Positions 15,350-23,672 of a DNA stretch of 37,189 nucleotides are shown one piece after another. The DNA is from Guyparkeria sp. SCN-R1 (lineage in GTDB: Bacteria; Pseudomonadota; Gammaproteobacteria; Halothiobacillales; Halothiobacillaceae). The stretch's first letter is position 1. Each line of letters starts with the position of its first letter. The notes beneath the pieces are model-generated. The model ran no database searches. It was not told the DNA's origin and was given only the letters and a program-made list of their open reading frames with translations. The translations under genes and the position numbers were made by a program. The stretch covers positions 1 through 37,189 of the forward strand of contig NZ_QZMT01000018.1 of NCBI RefSeq assembly GCF_003932495.1. The letters are read 5' to 3'.

Positions 15350-18300
15350 ATGGCAGAGCAGTACATCCAACCTCGCGAGTTCCTACGCCGGGTCAAAGAG
15401 AAGCGCCCCGACCTGGATGACGAGTACATCCTTCGGTCGTGGGACGAGCACGTTAAGCCGCTGGCCGGCCAGGCGGACGAGGAGGGCGAGGGCACAAGCC
15501 TGTTCGGCATGTCCGACGAGCAGCGCGACCACGTTGCTCGAGGCGGGTATCTCACCGATCGCGCCGATGAAATGCGCGAGCATGACGAAGGTTGGGCGGG
15601 TGACCGTCGGGCTGACCTGAAGGTGGGTGCTGGCGGCTTGGTCGAGGGCATCGGTACGCTGCTCTCCCGCCAGCTTGGCGGAATGGACAACCCGCTCCGT
15701 GCCAAGGGCCAGGCAATGCAGGATGCCGGAGAACGCGAGGTCGGTGACGAGTACGGAAGCGATCTCGAGCGCCGTCAGGCCAGCGTTGAATCCGCTGATG
15801 GTGAGCTTGCGAAGGCTCTGGCGTGGGGTGCTGAGACGTTCACGGATGCTGACCTCGCCGCAGGCATGGTGACTCGGGAGATCCCTTCGCTGGCGGTGGG
15901 TGGTGTCACGGGCTTTGGGGCGAAGAAGCTGGCACAGACCGGCGCACGGAAGATCGGTGCGTCGGATGATGCGGCGCGCAAGGTTGGCAACAAGGTGGGC
16001 GTCGGTACCGCCGTGGGCGTGGAGTCCGCCGAGTCTGGGGCGCTCACCAAGTCCGAGACGTTCGATGAATTGACTGACCTCCCCCACGAGGAGTTCATCG
16101 ATGCGGCCAAGCCCCGGGTGCGTGAGCAGTACGAGGCGTTGCGCAACGGCGGAATGTCCGAACGCGAGGCGGTCGAGCAGATCGCCGACGAGCTTTCCAA
16201 CGTGGCTGGCCTCCGGGCGGCCGGCTTCACTGCGCTCATGCAGGCCCTTCCTGCTTCCCGTTCGATCGAGCGAGTGATTACCGGCTCCATGAAGCGCGAG
16301 GCTGGCGGTTTGGCTGGTGCGGCCAAGGGTGGGGCAAAGGCCGCTGGCGCCGAGGGTGCCACCGGTGCGGCCGATGAGGCGTATCAGACGGCAATCGGCA
16401 ACCTCGCCGTGCAGCAGGTCGATGAGACGCAATCGCTCGCCGAGGGCACGGGCGTGGCCGCAGCCCAGGGCGGCACGTTTGGTGCTGGCATGGGTGGCCC
16501 GGCCGGTGCTCTTGAGGGGGCAGCCGGTACAAAGGGCACAACGCCGCCGGTTGAGAACGAGGGGCGGCCCGCTGATCCGGGCGAGTACGTGGTCGATGCC
16601 GAAGACGGCAAGATCAAGAAGGCAGAGGAGGCCGACCGGCCGGCGGTGGTGGGCGATCCCGATGCCCCGCGGGTAACCGTCGAGGGACTGGGCGAGCGTG
16701 AGCTTGTCTCCGATGCCCTGGGGGATCGCGCCATTGTCCGTGATGAAACCGGCAAGCGCGACGTGGTGGAGATCGTGCCGACGCCTGACGGGCCCACCTA
16801 CCGCCGCATGGGAGACGATGACTCGACCGATTCGGCAGTGAACCGGCGCGCCGCCGAGATCGTCGCCGAGAATGATCCGGACCCCGCACGCGGTGACGCC
16901 ATCGTGCCGCCCGAGGTGTGGGATCAGGCGCAGGCACAGGCACGGGCCGAGATCGAGGCCGCACGCCAGCCGATCGAGCTTAGGGCAAAAGCAGCCGAGA
17001 CGATCAATGAGGCCCGGGAGTCCGGCCCGTTGGGGCGCGCGTCAGCCCCGACGATGGCCACCAATCTCAACCGGCAGATCGAGATTGAGGAGGCCGTGTC
17101 TCGCGCAAGCCGCAGCGAGTCCGAGTCATTGTCGATCGACATCGATCCGGTGGCCCGCCAGCGGGGGCAGTCTGACGGTGTGGCAGACGCCAGATGGAAT
17201 ACCTCGCTACCCAGTGCGGAACCGCAAACGCGGGTTTCACCCACTGCAAAAACCCCGGAAACCAACGTTTCTGATGTTTCTGCGGTGGCCGAAACGGCGC
17301 ATTCGCGTTCGCAGCCGCGCACCGAGGAGGTGATCCGGCGGTCGGATGGCCGCCCGTTCCCGACGCTCGATGCCGCCCGGCGTGCGGCTCGTGCCCAAGG
17401 GGTTGCCCGCACTCACGTGCCCGAGCCGGCGGGGAGCGACGGCTACGTGCTCAATCCCGCCGGGAAGGAGAACGGCGTCGCCGACTTGGGTCGGGATCAG
17501 GTCGAGCCCGGCCAACAGGCCGTAGCCTTTCCCGATGGTGCGCAACCGGCGGCCGCCAGTGGATCACGACAAATGGCGGGCGAGAGCGGGGCAAACGCCG
17601 GCGGCGCTCGGTCAAGTAGCCGACAAGCCACTCAGCGCGCCCAGGCGGCGATCGACCCCCCCCCGGAGACACGCCAACCGGCGGCCCCGCAAGCAGCGCC
17701 CACCCAGTCACGCGAGCCAGAGCCGGGAACGCTCCGGGATTCCCGGATGGTTGGCGAGGATGCCCCCCGCCTGCCTGGCCGCAAGCTCAAACCGATCCGC
17801 CGCCGCGATGGTCAGCCGTTCAAGACGCTGGCGGCCGCCCGCCGTGCGGCGACGAATCATGCCGCGCGCGACACGCACGAGGTGCGCGAGGTGAACGACG
17901 GGGGGTATGAGCTCGCGCCGCTCGGCCGGGTGCGCCCCGTTGTCGCCGAGCAAGACATGCAGCCGGGGCCAACGATCGACGACCAGACACGTGACACGAG
18001 CCGCGGTGTCGATCGCGAGACGGATAAGCCCGGCACCCAGGCGGGTGATCCAGACGAGACCCGCGCCAATGGCGGTTCGAGTGGCAACGGTGGCGGTGTG
18101 CGGTTCAGCCGATCGGCGCCGGAGGGCGAGCCAGCACCCACCCGGAATCACGGCATCACCCGCATTCGCGGCAAGGCCGACAAGGTGATCGACGGCTTTC
18201 TCTATCACGTCGTGGACCGCTTCAAGGATCTGGCCGACTTCCAGAAGGCCGCCGGCAAGGTGCCGGAGACTGCCGACGCGATGATGGCCCAGGAGAACTT

Positions 18301-20761
18301 CGCCGGCCGTGCCCGTAAACGACTCGATGACCTCGATGACTTCCACGTGCGCCCGCTGCTGGATGCGATCAACCGTGGCGGTTTCACGATGGAGCAGGTG
18401 GGTGAATATCTCCACGCCCGTCACGCTCAAGAGGCCAACCGGGTATTGGCGGAGCGCAATCCCGGCCGTGGCGACAACTCGGCCCTGTCTGGCATGACCG
18501 ACATGGAAGCCCGGGCGATCCTCGCCGAGCACGCGGACAACGCCGCGATGCAGGAGATCGGCGAGCGCGTCGATCGGATGAACGCCGAACGCCTCGAGAA
18601 CATGGTGAACGACGGCCTGCTTTCCCCGGAACAGGCGGATAGTTGGCGGTCGATGTACAGCCACTACGTGCCCTTGCACCGTGACGCGATGAAGGGTCCG
18701 GATGGCGAGCTTGCCGATGCCCCGCTGCCGCGGCGAGGTCAGGGCTTCCATATCGAGGGCAGGGAGTCGAAGGTGCGCACCGGCTCAACCAAGCCGGTCG
18801 AGCACGGGTTGGTGATTCCTCACCTGGTCGCGCAGTTCGAGGCCAGTGCCGTGCGAGGGGAGAAGAACCTGGTCGGTCAGGCCCTGCTCGAGCTCGCGAC
18901 GAATCATCCCGATCCGAACGTGTGGGAAATCGAGAAGCCCTACCGGGTTGCGAGTCGCAAGCCCGACGGGACGATCCGGTATCGGGCTGACAACCGCACC
19001 CGCGACAACGAGCTCATGGTGAAGGTGGGCGGCAAGGGAGTGCGGATCTCGTTCAACGAGAAGAACCCGCACGCCGTCCGCCTGGTGCGCGAGATGCGCA
19101 ACCTGTCCCAGCGAGACATGCCCAAGCTGATGCGCTACCTGCATTCGGTGATGCGTTACCTGTCGATGGTGAACACGTCGCTCAACCCGGAGTTCGTGTT
19201 GACCAACTTCGCCCGGGACTTGCAGACGGCGGCCTACAACCTGGGGGACACCGAGCTCGAGAAGGTCGCCATGCAGGTGGTGCGTGACGGGGTAAAGCAC
19301 GGCATCCGCGGCATGTGGCGCAACCTTAAGGGCCACCGTGACACTGAGTGGGCCCGGTGGGCGGATGAGTTCGAGCGCGCCGGCGGCATGGTCGGATGGA
19401 TGGACGTGTACGAGAACATCGAGGACCGAGCCAACGCGATCAACCGGGAGCTCGACATGGTTGGCGGCAAGCACGTCGCGCGGCGCACGGGGCGCAAAGT
19501 CATGGACCTGGTGAGCGATGCGAACAGCGCGATCGAGAACGCCGTGCGTCTCTCCGCCTACGTCCATGCGCGTAAGCGAGGGATCAGCGAGGCGCGCGCG
19601 GCAAACCTGGCGAAGAACCTGACCGTCAACTTCAACCGCCGAGGTGCGTCCGGCCAGACGCTCAACACCTTCTACCTGTTCTTCAACGCGAGCGTGCAAG
19701 GCACCGCGCGCATGTTCTCGGCGATCCACAAGAGTCGGAAGGTCCGGGCCATGGTTGGCGCCACGGTGGTGGCCGCGGCGATCCTCGACATGGTGAACCG
19801 GGCGATCAGCGAGGAGGACGAGGACGGGCTGACGTTCTACGACAAGCTGCCGGATCACGTTCGTGACCGGAACCTAGTGATCTTCTACGGGGGTGGCGAG
19901 ACGGATTACGTCACGATCCCGCTGCCTTGGGGCTACAACGTTTTCCACGTTGTCGGGCAGACCATGGGCCGGGCGATCGATCATCACGCGGGCGATGGCA
20001 TCCCCACGTACAGCATCGCCGATGAGGCGGCGCGGCTGGCGGGCTCGACCATGGAGGCATTCAATCCGGTGGCGTCGTCATCCCCGCTGCTCACGCTTTC
20101 GCCCACGGTGCTCGACCCGGCGGTGACGGTGGCGACCAACACCGCCTGGCATGGTGGGCCGCTGATGCCCCATGACAACCCCTTCTACTCGAAGCCGGAT
20201 AGCCAGCGGTACTTCTCCACTGCATCGGCGCCGTCACGCTGGGCCACCGAGCAAATCAATGAGCTCACGGGAGGCAATGACATTCGCCCCGGAGCGATGG
20301 ACGTTTCGCCCGAGACGATCGACCTGATTTGGAACACCGCCACCGGCGGGGCGGGTCATTTCCTGCTCAACACCATGGACTCGGCATATCGCCTGGCGGC
20401 GCCCGGCAAGGAGGTGGAGTCGGAAAACCTGCCATTCATTCGCAAGCTGAGGGGCAGGGAATACCCATCGTCCGATTTCGAGATGTACTACGACCGCAAG
20501 GATCGAATCGAGGTCTTGCAGCGTGAGATGCGGACTCTAGGGGGCGAGGAGCGCAGGCAAGCCATGCTCCTCAATGCCAACGAGCGCCGAATGATCCCGA
20601 GGCTCAAGGCAGTTGAGAAGCGGCTGAAAATCCTTCGTAAGCGCAAGGACCGGTTGAAGGCCCATGACGCGTCAGACAAGCAGATAGAGGCCGTCGATGA
20701 CCTGATCACTCAGCAGATCAAGCAGTTCAACGGCGTGTACAACCGCGTGGTGCTCGAGTGA
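15350..20761 (+). CDS. Giant polyvalent protein with LPD38-type domain
   Basis: This 1803-aa protein takes up more than a third of the element. The N-terminal 400 residues include Gly/Ala-rich, weakly hydrophobic stretches like those of phage internal virion proteins. A disordered middle carries two copies of a small module, RRSDGRPFPTLDAARRAAR (about residues 662-680) and RRRDGQPFKTLAAARRAAT (about 816-834), each ending near a GY-L-P-G segment. Residues of about 1000-1130 are helical, and 1260-1560 contain the LPD38-like core (NPEFVLTNFARDLQTA; NRRGASGQTLNTFYLFFN). The C-terminus is a charged coiled coil. Polyvalent proteins are known as multi-domain proteins delivered with DNA by phages and conjugative elements to protect it. 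No protease or nuclease motif is obvious to me. GAGGAG precedes the ATG. Confidence 0.75.
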   Translation: MAEQYIQPREFLRRVKEKRPDLDDEYILRSWDEHVKPLAGQADEEGEGTSLFGMSDEQRDHVARGGYLTDRADEMREHDEGWAGDRRADLKVGAGGLVEGIGTLLSRQLGGMDNPLRAKGQAMQDAGEREVGDEYGSDLERRQASVESADGELAKALAWGAETFTDADLAAGMVTREIPSLAVGGVTGFGAKKLAQTGARKIGASDDAARKVGNKVGVGTAVGVESAESGALTKSETFDELTDLPHEEFIDAAKPRVREQYEALRNGGMSEREAVEQIADELSNVAGLRAAGFTALMQALPASRSIERVITGSMKREAGGLAGAAKGGAKAAGAEGATGAADEAYQTAIGNLAVQQVDETQSLAEGTGVAAAQGGTFGAGMGGPAGALEGAAGTKGTTPPVENEGRPADPGEYVVDAEDGKIKKAEEADRPAVVGDPDAPRVTVEGLGERELVSDALGDRAIVRDETGKRDVVEIVPTPDGPTYRRMGDDDSTDSAVNRRAAEIVAENDPDPARGDAIVPPEVWDQAQAQARAEIEAARQPIELRAKAAETINEARESGPLGRASAPTMATNLNRQIEIEEAVSRASRSESESLSIDIDPVARQRGQSDGVADARWNTSLPSAEPQTRVSPTAKTPETNVSDVSAVAETAHSRSQPRTEEVIRRSDGRPFPTLDAARRAARAQGVARTHVPEPAGSDGYVLNPAGKENGVADLGRDQVEPGQQAVAFPDGAQPAAASGSRQMAGESGANAGGARSSSRQATQRAQAAIDPPPETRQPAAPQAAPTQSREPEPGTLRDSRMVGEDAPRLPGRKLKPIRRRDGQPFKTLAAARRAATNHAARDTHEVREVNDGGYELAPLGRVRPVVAEQDMQPGPTIDDQTRDTSRGVDRETDKPGTQAGDPDETRANGGSSGNGGGVRFSRSAPEGEPAPTRNHGITRIRGKADKVIDGFLYHVVDRFKDLADFQKAAGKVPETADAMMAQENFAGRARKRLDDLDDFHVRPLLDAINRGGFTMEQVGEYLHARHAQEANRVLAERNPGRGDNSALSGMTDMEARAILAEHADNAAMQEIGERVDRMNAERLENMVNDGLLSPEQADSWRSMYSHYVPLHRDAMKGPDGELADAPLPRRGQGFHIEGRESKVRTGSTKPVEHGLVIPHLVAQFEASAVRGEKNLVGQALLELATNHPDPNVWEIEKPYRVASRKPDGTIRYRADNRTRDNELMVKVGGKGVRISFNEKNPHAVRLVREMRNLSQRDMPKLMRYLHSVMRYLSMVNTSLNPEFVLTNFARDLQTAAYNLGDTELEKVAMQVVRDGVKHGIRGMWRNLKGHRDTEWARWADEFERAGGMVGWMDVYENIEDRANAINRELDMVGGKHVARRTGRKVMDLVSDANSAIENAVRLSAYVHARKRGISEARAANLAKNLTVNFNRRGASGQTLNTFYLFFNASVQGTARMFSAIHKSRKVRAMVGATVVAAAILDMVNRAISEEDEDGLTFYDKLPDHVRDRNLVIFYGGGETDYVTIPLPWGYNVFHVVGQTMGRAIDHHAGDGIPTYSIADEAARLAGSTMEAFNPVASSSPLLTLSPTVLDPAVTVATNTAWHGGPLMPHDNPFYSKPDSQRYFSTASAPSRWATEQINELTGGNDIRPGAMDVSPETIDLIWNTATGGAGHFLLNTMDSAYRLAAPGKEVESENLPFIRKLRGREYPSSDFEMYYDRKDRIEVLQREMRTLGGEERRQAMLLNANERRMIPRLKAVEKRLKILRKRKDRLKAHDASDKQIEAVDDLITQQIKQFNGVYNRVVLE

Positions 20762-20769
20762 TGAGCCGA

Positions 20770-21072
20770 TCACTTCACGCAGATGCCCCGGAGCTCGCCG
20801 GTTCGTTTCATGCAGTCGAAGCCGACCGGGCAGTCCGTTCCCCATTGGCAGCCCTTCGACTCCTTCACATTGCCATCGACCGAGTAGTCAGGCCGCGCAT
20901 TCCCATACTCGTCACTCGGAGTGACGCAGTTGCCCGTTGCCTGATAGGACCCCTGGGGTTTCACGCACTCCTGGCCCATTGCGCAGTCGTAGTCGCCGTA
21001 GCACCCAGCTTGCGCCACACCAGACGTCGCCATGAACGCGCCGGCAAGCAATCCCATCGTCAGCAGTTTCAT
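20770..21072 (-). CDS. Secreted Cys-rich protein with duplicated four-Cys motif
   Basis: This 100-aa protein has a clean signal peptide (about 22 residues, ending VAQA) and eight cysteines in two repeats of the pattern C-x5-C-x5-C...C: CYGDYDCAMGQEC and CQWGTDCPVGFDC. It should fold with disulfides in the periplasm or outside the cell. I take ATG 21072 because it starts the signal peptide and has GAGG upstream; a start at 21153 would add a tail that overlaps the divergent gene. It is convergent with the polyvalent gene and separated from it by 8 bp. It may be a cargo gene acting on the host surface, for example against superinfection; the function is unknown. Confidence 0.7.
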   Translation of the reverse strand: MKLLTMGLLAGAFMATSGVAQAGCYGDYDCAMGQECVKPQGSYQATGNCVTPSDEYGNARPDYSVDGNVKESKGCQWGTDCPVGFDCMKRTGELRGICVK

Positions 21073-21139
21073 CGTCAACCCTCGTGGTCCGTCACTGAAT
21101 GAGCGACCACGGTAGCAACCAACGACAGGAGCAAACCAG
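21073..21139. promoter_or_regulatory. Divergent promoter gap with inverted repeat
   Basis: This 67-bp gap lies between the minus-strand Cys-rich gene and the plus-strand 155-aa gene. CGTGGTC (21083-21089) and GACCACG (21105-21111) form a 7-bp inverted repeat with a 15-bp gap, a plausible shared operator. The AGGAG at 21127-21131 is the ribosome site of the rightward gene. Confidence 0.35.
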
Positions 21140-21607
21140 ATGTTCAACAACAACCAGCGATATGCCTATGAGCAATTGGGAACCGCCGGCTTCGTGATCG
21201 AGGACTACGCGGTGGCCGAGGAGATCCGGCCTGATTTTCTGTCCAGTCGGTCGAACACCATCACGTTTCCTTCGGATGTACAGCGTGCAGCCAAGGAACG
21301 CCGCGCCACCGCCTATCGCATGAGCATCGGAGGCAAAGACGTAGTGGTGTGGTCGAAGTCCACCAACAACCTCGAGGACCGGATCGAGAATGTCGTCGGG
21401 GCCAAGGTGGTGATGCTGGGCCCGGTGGACGAGGCGCCTGCGGCACCAGAGCAAGGTCACGACTATTGGCAGGCACGCAAGCGGGACCTTGATGCGGCCG
21501 AGGACGAGCGCACGCGTAAGCTCGCCGCCGAGACTCCCCCGGCCCATGACTGCGCTCGTCGCCGGGAGATCCTGGAGGCACGCGAAAAGGTTGGGGGTGC
21601 GGCTTAA
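21140..21607 (+). CDS. 155-aa unknown element protein
   Basis: The protein is soluble, has no signal peptide, and shows a mixed alpha-beta N-terminal half (YAYEQLGTAGFVIEDYAVAEEI; AYRMSIGGKDVVVWSKS) and a charged helical C-terminal half rich in Glu, Ala and Arg. I recognise no family. The ATG is preceded by AGGAG with 9-nt spacing. Its stop shares one base with the ATG of the following small gene, which in turn overlaps the terminase gene, so these three form one operon. A role in packaging or late control is possible from position only. Confidence 0.6.
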   Translation: MFNNNQRYAYEQLGTAGFVIEDYAVAEEIRPDFLSSRSNTITFPSDVQRAAKERRATAYRMSIGGKDVVVWSKSTNNLEDRIENVVGAKVVMLGPVDEAPAAPEQGHDYWQARKRDLDAAEDERTRKLAAETPPAHDCARRREILEAREKVGGAA

Positions 21608-21909
21608 TGCAGCGGATGAGTCGGAGAGAGTTGGTCGAGGCCCTGGCCGAGTTCGGTGTCGGGAAGGATTTCACCATTCGCGACCTGGCCGAGCTTGTCG
21701 GGTCCGATGACTACCCGGTGCGGGGCGCTTTCGCCTGGTGTATCAAGGCGCGCATTGTGGAGCCGAGCGGGGAAGTGACGCGCCGGACGTCGCGAGGCAA
21801 GCCCTACAAGGCGGTGACATACCGCTGGACGGGCTCAACCCGGGCGACCCGCTACACGCAGCCGGTGCCGGTCAACGCGGAATGCGAGGCGTGGCTTCGG
21901 GGTGCGTGA
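21607..21909 (+). CDS. 100-aa winged-helix-like protein
   Basis: The order of predicted elements, a helix (RRELVEALAEFG), a second helix pair (TIRDLAELVGSDDYPVRGAFAWCIKARIV) and a strand-turn-strand (TRRTSRGKPYKAVTYRW), fits a winged helix-turn-helix DNA-binding fold. It lies between an unknown gene and the small terminase subunit with overlaps on both sides (1 bp upstream, 3 bp downstream), so it could help the terminase recognise DNA or regulate late genes. The assignment rests on pattern reading only. Confidence 0.55.
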   Translation: MQRMSRRELVEALAEFGVGKDFTIRDLAELVGSDDYPVRGAFAWCIKARIVEPSGEVTRRTSRGKPYKAVTYRWTGSTRATRYTQPVPVNAECEAWLRGA

Positions 21910-22373
21910 TGGCTTGGCACGATGGCCTGTCAGAGAAGCAGCGTCGATTCGTTGAGGCCTTCGCCGCAAACGGGGGCAATGCGACGAGGGCGGCGATGGC
22001 GGCGGGGTATGCCCACCCGCACGTCAAAGGGTCGCAGACGTTAGAAAAAGTTAGTGTTCGCGAGGCCATCGAGGCACTGCGCTTGGCGACAACGAATCCG
22101 GCCATCGCCACCCGAGAGCAGCGCCAAGTGTTCTGGTCGCGGGTGATACGCGGAGAGGAGACGTACTTCGACCCCAAGCTGGGGCGTGAAGTGCCTTACC
22201 CGATGAAGGCACGACTTCGTGCGTCGGAGCTCCTGGGGAAATCTCAGGGAGACTTCGTGCATCGGCGTGAGGTCGCCGGCCGCGGTGGTGGGGCGCTCAG
22301 GATCGTTCAGGTTCCGCCGAAGGAAGTCGCCCAGCGTGTCGAGGAATTGCGGGAGGCGATCGTGGGCCAATAG
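21909..22373 (+). CDS. terS: Phage terminase small subunit (TerS)
   Basis: This 154-aa protein carries the Terminase_2-type N-terminus LSEKQRRFVEAFAANGGNATRAAMAAGY (about residues 7-34), a helix-turn-helix that binds packaging sites, followed by a helical oligomerisation region and a basic GRGGG linker near the C-terminus. Small terminase subunits choose which DNA is packaged. No large terminase subunit is encoded here: the gene is closed by a terminator 39 bp later and then by opposite-strand genes. An orphan TerS is the hallmark of phage-inducible islands that redirect a helper's packaging motor to their own DNA. The ATG at 21909 overlaps the preceding stop; GTG 21906 is an alternative. Confidence 0.82.
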   Translation: MAWHDGLSEKQRRFVEAFAANGGNATRAAMAAGYAHPHVKGSQTLEKVSVREAIEALRLATTNPAIATREQRQVFWSRVIRGEETYFDPKLGREVPYPMKARLRASELLGKSQGDFVHRREVAGRGGGALRIVQVPPKEVAQRVEELREAIVGQ

Positions 22374-22411
22374 CTGGCCGCCTGCTTACTATGGCCTCGC
22401 TGCTTTGCAGG

Positions 22412-22440
22412 AACCCACCGGCTTTGGTCGGTGGGTTTTC
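22412..22440 (+). terminator. Rho-independent terminator after terS
   Basis: AACCCACCG (22412-22420) and CGGTGGGTT (22429-22437) form a 9-bp stem with an 8-nt loop, followed by a T run. It ends the 155-aa/wHTH/terS transcript, confirming that nothing further, such as a large terminase gene, follows in that operon. Confidence 0.85.
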
Positions 22441-22477
22441 TATGTGCGGTCGCTTTTCCTCTATCCGCGGACGCGCT

Positions 22478-22565
22478 GTCACACCAGTCACACGACCGAG
22501 CACGGGAGGTGTGACGACCCAAGCCCCGCCACCTCGCGGTTGTCACGCACGTCACACGTGTCACA
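22478..22565. repeat. GTCACA iteron-like cluster downstream of terS (candidate pac site)
   Basis: GTCACA occurs at 22478, 22487, 22551 and 22560, GTCACG at 22542, and the inverse TGTGAC at 22510. Neighbouring copies are spaced exactly 9 bp. The array lies between the terS terminator and the 3' end of a minus-strand gene, whose stop codon falls in the last repeat, so most of it is non-coding. A small terminase subunit commonly binds repeats near its own gene; an origin or a regulator site are alternatives. Confidence 0.55.
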
Positions 22566-22908
22566 CCCGGTCTGGGGTTGGTCCGTCTGATCGCTCATCC
22601 GCTGGCGGGTCTGTCACTGCTTCCGCGTCGAGCGCCAGGGCCAACTCCGCAAGCGCCTCGAACAGCGTGCTTGGCCCCAATTTCCCGTCGAACAAATCCA
22701 TGGTTTCGCCGACCGTTGGCGGAGGTGACTCGCCAATGAGCGTCCCGCGCCGCCGATGAATCTCGATGAGCATGGGAAGGCGTGCCCGGCGTTCGCGGAC
22801 AAGTCGCAACGCATCCGGATCGTCTTGGCTGACCCTTTCCAGTTGATCGAGCAGAAGGCGATCGGCGGCGGGCGAATAGGCGGCGCGCCGGTCCTGATGA
22901 ACTCCCAC
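22561..22908 (-). CDS. 115-aa unknown protein after the lipoprotein gene
   Basis: The reading frame starts with GTG at 22908, 2 bp after the lipoprotein stop, and runs to TGA at 22561-22563. The product is soluble and acidic, with a basic helical middle (RLVRERRARLPMLIEIHRRRG) and a C-terminal helix rich in Ala, Leu and Glu (TLFEALAELALALDAEA). I recognise no family. The ribosome site is poor, so it probably relies on coupling to the lipoprotein gene. A much longer frame extends upstream to 23709 but reads antisense through the att repeat and is not real. Confidence 0.5.
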   Translation of the reverse strand: MGVHQDRRAAYSPAADRLLLDQLERVSQDDPDALRLVRERRARLPMLIEIHRRRGTLIGESPPPTVGETMDLFDGKLGPSTLFEALAELALALDAEAVTDPPADERSDGPTPDRV

Positions 22909-22910
22909 GG

Positions 22911-23393
22911 TTAGAACTGGACCTGGTACCGGTTGCCGTCCTGATCCACACCCTCGCCGTGACCTTTCGGCATGATCCCGGGGCGAATGTCCATGTACAG
23001 GGTGATCACCGTGCCCTGATCTCCCCGCAGAAATCCGCGTGCCGTGGCGTTGCTCGGCGGCACGAAGGTTGTGCTGCTGCCCGATACGTTGCCCGAGTGG
23101 CGGTACATGGTGCCGCTGGACGTGTCGCGCGATGAGCCGGAGAAAGAGCCAGTGGAGTTTGTGACGGCGACCCCGCCACCCTGATAGCTGCCCGTGTACC
23201 TGCCCTCGAATGCCTCCCCGGTCTCCGGGTTGTATGCCGTCATGTCTCCTGTGCCGTGGCTCCGCTCGATCTGGAAGTCCATGACGGTGCCGGACTGAAC
23301 GGCAAGGAGATCGCCTTTGATCATCGTTCCGCAGCCGGTAATGAACAGGGCTGCGAGGCCGATTAGGGGGAGGGTCCGCATCGATCGAATCAT
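22911..23393 (-). CDS. Element-encoded lipoprotein
   Basis: This 160-aa protein has a lipoprotein signal: a basic start, a hydrophobic stretch and lipobox ITGC, so Cys at about residue 21 would be acylated and the protein anchored in a membrane. Asp is not at position +2, which favours outer-membrane sorting. The mature part is rich in Gly, Ser and Thr with beta-strand character. ATG 23393 is chosen for AGGA 8 nt upstream; ATG 23381 is possible. Lipoproteins expressed from prophages and satellites often change the host surface or block infection by related phages; that role here is only an inference from context. Confidence 0.7.
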   Translation of the reverse strand: MIRSMRTLPLIGLAALFITGCGTMIKGDLLAVQSGTVMDFQIERSHGTGDMTAYNPETGEAFEGRYTGSYQGGGVAVTNSTGSFSGSSRDTSSGTMYRHSGNVSGSSTTFVPPSNATARGFLRGDQGTVITLYMDIRPGIMPKGHGEGVDQDGNRYQVQF

Positions 23394-23405
23394 TTTGTTC
23401 GTCCT

Positions 23406-23450
23406 GGTCTCGTCTCGTGGTCGGAATGCCGACCGGTTGGAATCGAGACC
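23406..23450 (-). promoter_or_regulatory. Nested hairpin in the lipoprotein leader
   Basis: GGTCTCG (23406-23412) pairs with CGAGACC (23444-23450), and inside it GGTCGG (23419-23424) pairs with CCGACC (23429-23434) over a 4-nt loop. The structure sits 13 nt upstream of the lipoprotein start and may set mRNA stability or translation. From here to the right att repeat (23451-23672) I see no gene, only the second arm-type site. Confidence 0.4.
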
Positions 23451-23583
23451 CGCCCCGCATGGCTGACTTCCCATGTCCCCATGGTGCATCGCCGTCCTGG
23501 CGAGGGGGTCGAATCTGACGATAGCACTTGCCGGCTGAGAACGTTTCGGATGATCGAGAGAGGCGAGCCGGATGGACGAGGGA

Positions 23584-23606
23584 AGTTTCCCCAGGGTTTC
23601 CCCGGA
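23584..23606 (+). repeat. Candidate integrase arm-type site, right
   Basis: This is the partner of 9024-9046, identical at 20 of 23 positions and in the same orientation, ending in GTTTCCCCGGA. It lies 67 bp inside the right att repeat in otherwise empty sequence, so its conservation is not explained by coding. Confidence 0.55.
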
Positions 23607-23672
23607 GAAATACGCCGACTGATTTTGGGTGGGCAATAGGCAGCGTTTCTGCTTGCAACCCATTGATTTTGA

